Source: Sinorhizobium sojae CCBAU 05684
GTDB taxonomy: Bacteria > Pseudomonadota > Alphaproteobacteria > Rhizobiales > Rhizobiaceae
Length of the DNA stretch: 64,000 nucleotides
Assembly (NCBI RefSeq): GCF_002288525.1
Contig: NZ_CP023068.1
Location: forward strand, 372,001 to 436,000
Reading direction: 5' to 3'
In this document: positions 61,801 through 64,000 of the stretch, piece by piece
Layout of the letters: each line of letters begins with the position of its first letter
Position numbering within the stretch: position 1 is the first letter of the stretch
The notes under the pieces: generated by a model
What the model saw: only the letters and a program-made list of their open reading frames with translations
What the model was told of the DNA's origin: nothing
Databases searched by the model: none
Position numbers and translations under genes: made by a program

Positions 61801-62018
61801 ACCTGATCCTGCATCTCTTCGATCGAGGAACCCGGCCAGACCGCCTGGATGACCATGGTGCGGAACGTAAACTCCGGGTCCTCTCGCTGTCCCATGCGCA
61901 CGAGCCCGAGTATCCCGGTAACGATGATCAGCGCGAAAAGGAAACGCGCAATGCTCGGATGGCCGATCCCCCAACGCGACAGGTTGAACGGCTTCTTCTC
62001 CTCAGTGGAGGCGTGCAT
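58866..62018 (-). CDS. RND-family efflux permease (AcrB/HAE1-like)
   Basis: 1050-aa proton-driven inner-membrane pump, normal length. An N-terminal helix (IARFLFALIIVTGILGL) precedes the first large periplasmic domain (REDPEFTFRTMVIQAVWPGSSIEEM, porter start). The transmembrane helix 4 Asp pair is intact in ALGLLVDDAMIVVELMERKLEEG. Helix 5/6 and second porter domain follow, with PLGIIGAAAALL and GIIIRNSIILVDQI in the C-terminal half. The sequence group resembles HAE1-type multidrug exporters, often found with a TetR and one adaptor protein, as here. It is 27 bp after the adaptor gene; no outer-membrane channel gene is in the window, so a TolC elsewhere must be used. Confidence 0.93.
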   Translation of the reverse strand: MHASTEEKKPFNLSRWGIGHPSIARFLFALIIVTGILGLVRMGQREDPEFTFRTMVIQAVWPGSSIEEMQDQVVNKIERKLQETPHLDYVRSYTRAGSAIITVQIEGDTDADDVADAFYQVRKKVGDIANDLPERLLGPYFNDEFGDTYITMHAISGEGYSYPELKRFAIAGRDMLLTTPGVEKVVILGDQPQKIYIDVSSKLLAARGLTLADLQNAVAGQNNIDPAGSVDTGTRSVRISVDGDVTRVQDIRNLRLRTGDETIRLGDIATVIAGLEDPYARKFRFNGHDSVQIGVVMAKGHKVTDVGKAVEATYERFQSSLPYGVSVDQISNQPEVVTEAMNEFMHALLEALAIVLVVSFLSIGWRSGLVIAIAIPLVLAATFAIMYEFGIDLQRISLGALIIALGLLVDDAMIVVELMERKLEEGLAKIDAASFAYSSTAFPMLTGTLITTAGFIPVGFAESTAGEYVRSLFYVVGIALVVSWFVAVYFTPWLGYMILKQRHHAGGHHDAFDTHFYRRLRSAVGWAVRHRVLVLVMTLAAFMTSLWSFQFIPKNFFPQSSRPEILVDLWLPEGTSINEVERQAKTLEARMMDDEDKRFIATYIGEGIPRFFLPLDQQLRNPNFAQLLVMAKDEPARERLILKLRTILAEEFPSIRAKVGRLFLGPPTGWPVQIRVMGPDRQELRRIADQVKAKFNENPLLGAVHDDWLEPVPAMKLVIDQDRARALGVSSQRVRQMLQAAMSGVPLDDFRDGEETVSIVAREPEGSRHLLSAVNSVYVPTDFGGFVPVAQIAKVVPVMEQGIEWRRDRLPTITVRGTLPDDVQPNDVTMKLYDELKGLRDGLAPGYKIEIQGGAEDSAESQASIAAKAPIMLLVILVLLMVQLQHFGKAMLVLATGPLGIIGAAAALLISGAPFGFVAILGVIALLGIIIRNSIILVDQIDQDIAAGMERAEAIVGAAVRRFRPIMLTALVAVLAMIPISRSIFWAPLAYAMMGGILVATVLTILVLPAGYALFFGKEPKMGKTDADEAAPSEDAVAKAKRYPAPVAAE

Positions 62019-62045
62019 GGTCGTATTCCTGTCTGATCTGAGCCG

Positions 62046-63182
62046 TTAGCGGACGATCTGTGTTCCGGCACTGGCGGACTGTTGCTCGTCGGGTTGCAGC
62101 TTCACTTTCATGTCCTCGGACATGAACTGCGTGCCGGCCGCGACGACGAGGTCGCCAGGCTTCAGCCCATCGGCGACCCGCACCAGGTCTCCGGCGAAAT
62201 CGGCGAGCGTGACGGCGCGGGCGTGAACCGTCGATGCCTCGCGATCGACGGTCCAGACGATATCCTTGTCGCCCTTCCGGGCGAGCGCGCTTAAGGGAAT
62301 GGAGATCAGCGCCTCGGACTTCGCTGCAGCCGCCTCGACCGTTGCGGTCATCCCGAGCAGCACGCGCGGGTCATCTGGCAGGCTGATACGCACCGAGAAT
62401 GTCCGGGATTGCCGTTCGGCGCTGCCGGACACTTCTCGCACGTGGCCCTTGAGAGTGAGCATGTCGTGGGACCAGAAGCGCGCTTGTACCTCCTTGCCCG
62501 GCTTGAACTCCGTAATATCGAGTTCCGGTACGGCGACCTCTATCTCCTTCTCGCCGTCGATCGCAACCGTCACGACCGGCGCGCCGGTGCCGACGACCTG
62601 GCCGATATCGGCATTGACCGCGGTAACGATTCCGCTCTGGTCGGAAAGCAGCCTCGTGTAGGCCACCTGGTTTTTCGCCTGGCTCAGCGCGGAAGCGGCG
62701 GCGTCGCGCGTAGAAACGGCCTGATCATAGGCGAGGCCAGCCTGATCGAGTTCTGCCTTGGAGGAGAACTGCCGCGCAAAAAGCTGTTCGGCGCGCTTTT
62801 TCGTGAGCGCCACCGTCTGAACCTGCTTTTCGGCGGAGAGAAGGTTGGCCTCGGCGCTCCTGACCGAAAGCTCGTAATCGGTCGGATCGAGGCGGGCAAG
62901 AAGATCGCCCGGCTTCACGCGGTCACCGATGTCTACGAGCCGCTCGGTGATCTTGCCGCCGACCCGGAAGCCGAGATTCATCTCCGTGCGTGCCTTGATC
63001 GCTCCGGCATAAACGAGCCGCCGCGCTTCGCCCGTGCCGGCAATCTCGAACACCTTGACCGGTCGGATGACTTCCTTCGTTTCGGCCCTTTCCTCCGAGC
63101 AGCCGGAGAGCAGGGCGGCGAGAGCGATCATACCAAGAACGCGGGCGGCGAACGGCCGGTCTAACATTGTAGAAAGGGTCAT
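62046..63182 (-). CDS. RND efflux periplasmic adaptor (membrane fusion protein)
   Basis: 378-aa lipoprotein adaptor: signal with lipobox LAALLSGCSEE (Cys about residue 28), lipoyl half (TEMNLGFRVGGKITERLVDIGDRVKPGDLLARLD), a long alpha-hairpin (SVRSAEANLLSAEKQVQTVALTKKRAEQLF), second lipoyl half (QSGIVTAVNADIGQVVGTGAPVVTV) and a beta-barrel domain. It bridges the RND pump and a TolC-like channel. It follows the tetR gene by 43 bp in the same direction and precedes the pump gene by 27 bp. Confidence 0.93.
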   Translation of the reverse strand: MTLSTMLDRPFAARVLGMIALAALLSGCSEERAETKEVIRPVKVFEIAGTGEARRLVYAGAIKARTEMNLGFRVGGKITERLVDIGDRVKPGDLLARLDPTDYELSVRSAEANLLSAEKQVQTVALTKKRAEQLFARQFSSKAELDQAGLAYDQAVSTRDAAASALSQAKNQVAYTRLLSDQSGIVTAVNADIGQVVGTGAPVVTVAIDGEKEIEVAVPELDITEFKPGKEVQARFWSHDMLTLKGHVREVSGSAERQSRTFSVRISLPDDPRVLLGMTATVEAAAAKSEALISIPLSALARKGDKDIVWTVDREASTVHARAVTLADFAGDLVRVADGLKPGDLVVAAGTQFMSEDMKVKLQPDEQQSASAGTQIVR

Positions 63183-63225
63183 CCTTCGCGCTCCTGGTTC
63201 TGTTGTGGTCGCCGCGGCGTTGTCG

Positions 63226-63831
63226 CTATTTCTTCAGGGCGTTGATCGCGAACTGGATCAGTTCGTCCGGGTTTGGACGGTTTTCCTTCGCGAGACATTG
63301 CGCCACCATCTGGGGATGACAGAGCGTCAAGAGAGAAGCAGTGAAGCAGCGGGCGGCGGTCCCGGGGTGCTGGTCGGCGAACTCGCCTGCGCTGATGCCG
63401 TCACGAATGATGCCGGAGATGAGTTCGTCAATGCGATCGATATGTTTCTCGATCACGTGCCACTCTCGCTCGATTGCCACGACGACCATTTCATGGACTT
63501 TCTGCTCGTCGAGCATGGTCTCCACGGTGAGCTTGTGTTGCCCGTGCGCATAGCGCCGCAAGCGATCGGCGGCGCTCAAGGGCAGACGGGAAATCTCCAG
63601 CGCTTGCTCATAGCTTGCGTTCAGCATGCGCGCGCATAGCGCCTGATGGATTTCGGTCTTGGAGGAGAAGAAGCGATAGATATTCGCTGGCGACATGTCG
63701 AGGTCGCGAGCGATGTCGGCCACATTCGTCTTGCTGTAGCCGTAGTGGCGGAAGAGCCGCTCGGCGGCATCGAGAATCCGCGTGATATTCTCCTGCCTGT
63801 TGGCTTCGACGCTGTCTGACGGGTGCGGCAT
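63226..63831 (-). CDS. TetR-family repressor of the efflux operon
   Basis: 201 aa from ATG 63831 (MPHPSDSVEANRQ); a GTG two codons earlier is an alternative. The DNA-binding helix-turn-helix is in RILDAAERLFRHYGYSKTNVADIARDLDMSPANIYRFFSSK (core FRHYGYSKTNVADIARDLDM). The C-terminal ligand/dimer domain is helical, with several His residues. It probably represses itself and the downstream mfp-rnd genes through the inverted repeat 63850-63875 and is released by an unidentified pump substrate. Confidence 0.9.
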   Translation of the reverse strand: MPHPSDSVEANRQENITRILDAAERLFRHYGYSKTNVADIARDLDMSPANIYRFFSSKTEIHQALCARMLNASYEQALEISRLPLSAADRLRRYAHGQHKLTVETMLDEQKVHEMVVVAIEREWHVIEKHIDRIDELISGIIRDGISAGEFADQHPGTAARCFTASLLTLCHPQMVAQCLAKENRPNPDELIQFAINALKK

Positions 63832-63849
63832 TTGCACTGACTTCTGAAT

Positions 63850-63875
63850 AGTGACGAATTTTGAATTTCGTCACT
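63850..63875. promoter_or_regulatory. Inverted repeat, probable TetR operator
   Basis: AGTGACGAA and TTCGTCACT are perfect 9-bp arms around an 8-base spacer, starting 18 bp upstream of the tetR ATG. Size and position fit an autorepression site for the efflux regulator. Confidence 0.7.
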
Positions 63876-64000
63876 AATAATCCGACAATCTGAATGTGTC
63901 AATGCTCCGCGACCCGCTGGAGTTCACCAGAAAGTCGTGAATTGGTTCACCTCGACTCCGCGGCGGGCGGTTCCGCATCCGGGCTTGTCGTTGATCGATA

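Noticed and set aside
60342..62036. Plus-strand open frame of 564 codons
   Set aside because: Antisense shadow of the RND permease; Asp/Arg/His-rich without any domain.

Overview
The window is GC-rich alphaproteobacterial DNA, most likely from Sinorhizobium/Ensifer or a close relative. The evidence is the 44-bp palindromic mosaic element with CTACAGCG ends (two copies), a hairpin repeat of a type common in rhizobia, TGA-N9-TCA iron boxes of the RirA type, GGAAC-N18/19-TT general-stress promoters, and a gene mix of exopolysaccharide, Flp/Tad pilus, a second chemosensory operon and a carboxylate siderophore. Accessory content dominates, and there are no rRNA or tRNA genes, CRISPR arrays or insertion sequences. 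A megaplasmid or chromid location is therefore plausible, but this is inference.

Layout. 1-11.2 kb: a plus-strand polysaccharide locus with a Wzz-type co-polymerase, Wzy-type polymerase, polysaccharide deacetylase, three glycosyltransferases, a VanZ-like protein, an exported clan GH-A-like glycosidase and a KpsC-like protein. 11.4-13.3 kb: a lone chemoreceptor. 13.6-16.2 kb: three minus-strand Tad pseudopilin-type genes (TadE, TadE, and TadG with a vWA domain). 16.3-21 kb: an AraC regulator, a GGDEF-EAL protein, an XRE regulator and a decayed ubiD fragment. 21.4-24.2 kb: katG and a Thr-rich secreted protein with a stress promoter. 24.5-34.1 kb: a Tad/Flp pilus cluster (TadG-like, CpaA, CpaB, a CpaE-TadE fusion, TadE, a CpaC N-domain-only protein, PilA, CpaF, TadB, TadC). 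34.2-41.3 kb: a chemosensory operon (CheR, CheW, MCP, CheA-REC, CheB with a dead receiver) plus a NarL-type regulator. 41.5-44.7 kb: a multi-PAS GGDEF-EAL protein. 45-55.8 kb: an iron-regulated siderophore locus. 56-58.5 kb: an NnrU-like membrane protein, two short genes with stress promoters, and a decayed second nnrU-like copy beside repeats. 58.9-63.9 kb: a TetR-MFP-RND efflux operon.

Main result. The seven-gene minus-strand operon 55714-47484 encodes, in order, a SerK/SbnI-like free-serine kinase, a fold-III PLP decarboxylase, an SbnA-like PLP beta-replacement enzyme, an opine dehydrogenase, a single NIS (IucA/IucC) synthetase, an MFS exporter and a siderophore-binding protein. A TonB-dependent receptor converges on it. 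Both units carry TGA-N9-TCA iron boxes. N-hydroxylase and acetylase genes are absent, so this is not rhizobactin 1021 or aerobactin. The enzymes match, step for step, the chemistry needed for rhizobactin, the ethylenediamine-lysine-malate-'alanine' carboxylate siderophore of Rhizobium meliloti DM4: aminoacrylate plus the lysine alpha-amine, decarboxylation to an ethylenediamine, opine-type reductive amination with pyruvate, and NIS amide formation with malate. I propose this as a rhizobactin-type pathway.

Second result. The Tad pilus genes sit directly beside a chemosensory operon and a c-di-GMP enzyme, which suggests one surface-sensing module. The tadG/cpaA divergent promoter and the pilA promoter share a motif (GGCCatCAGG-y-GAat) present in four copies that I do not recognise. 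The cluster also contains an unusual CpaE-TadE fusion and no full-length secretin.
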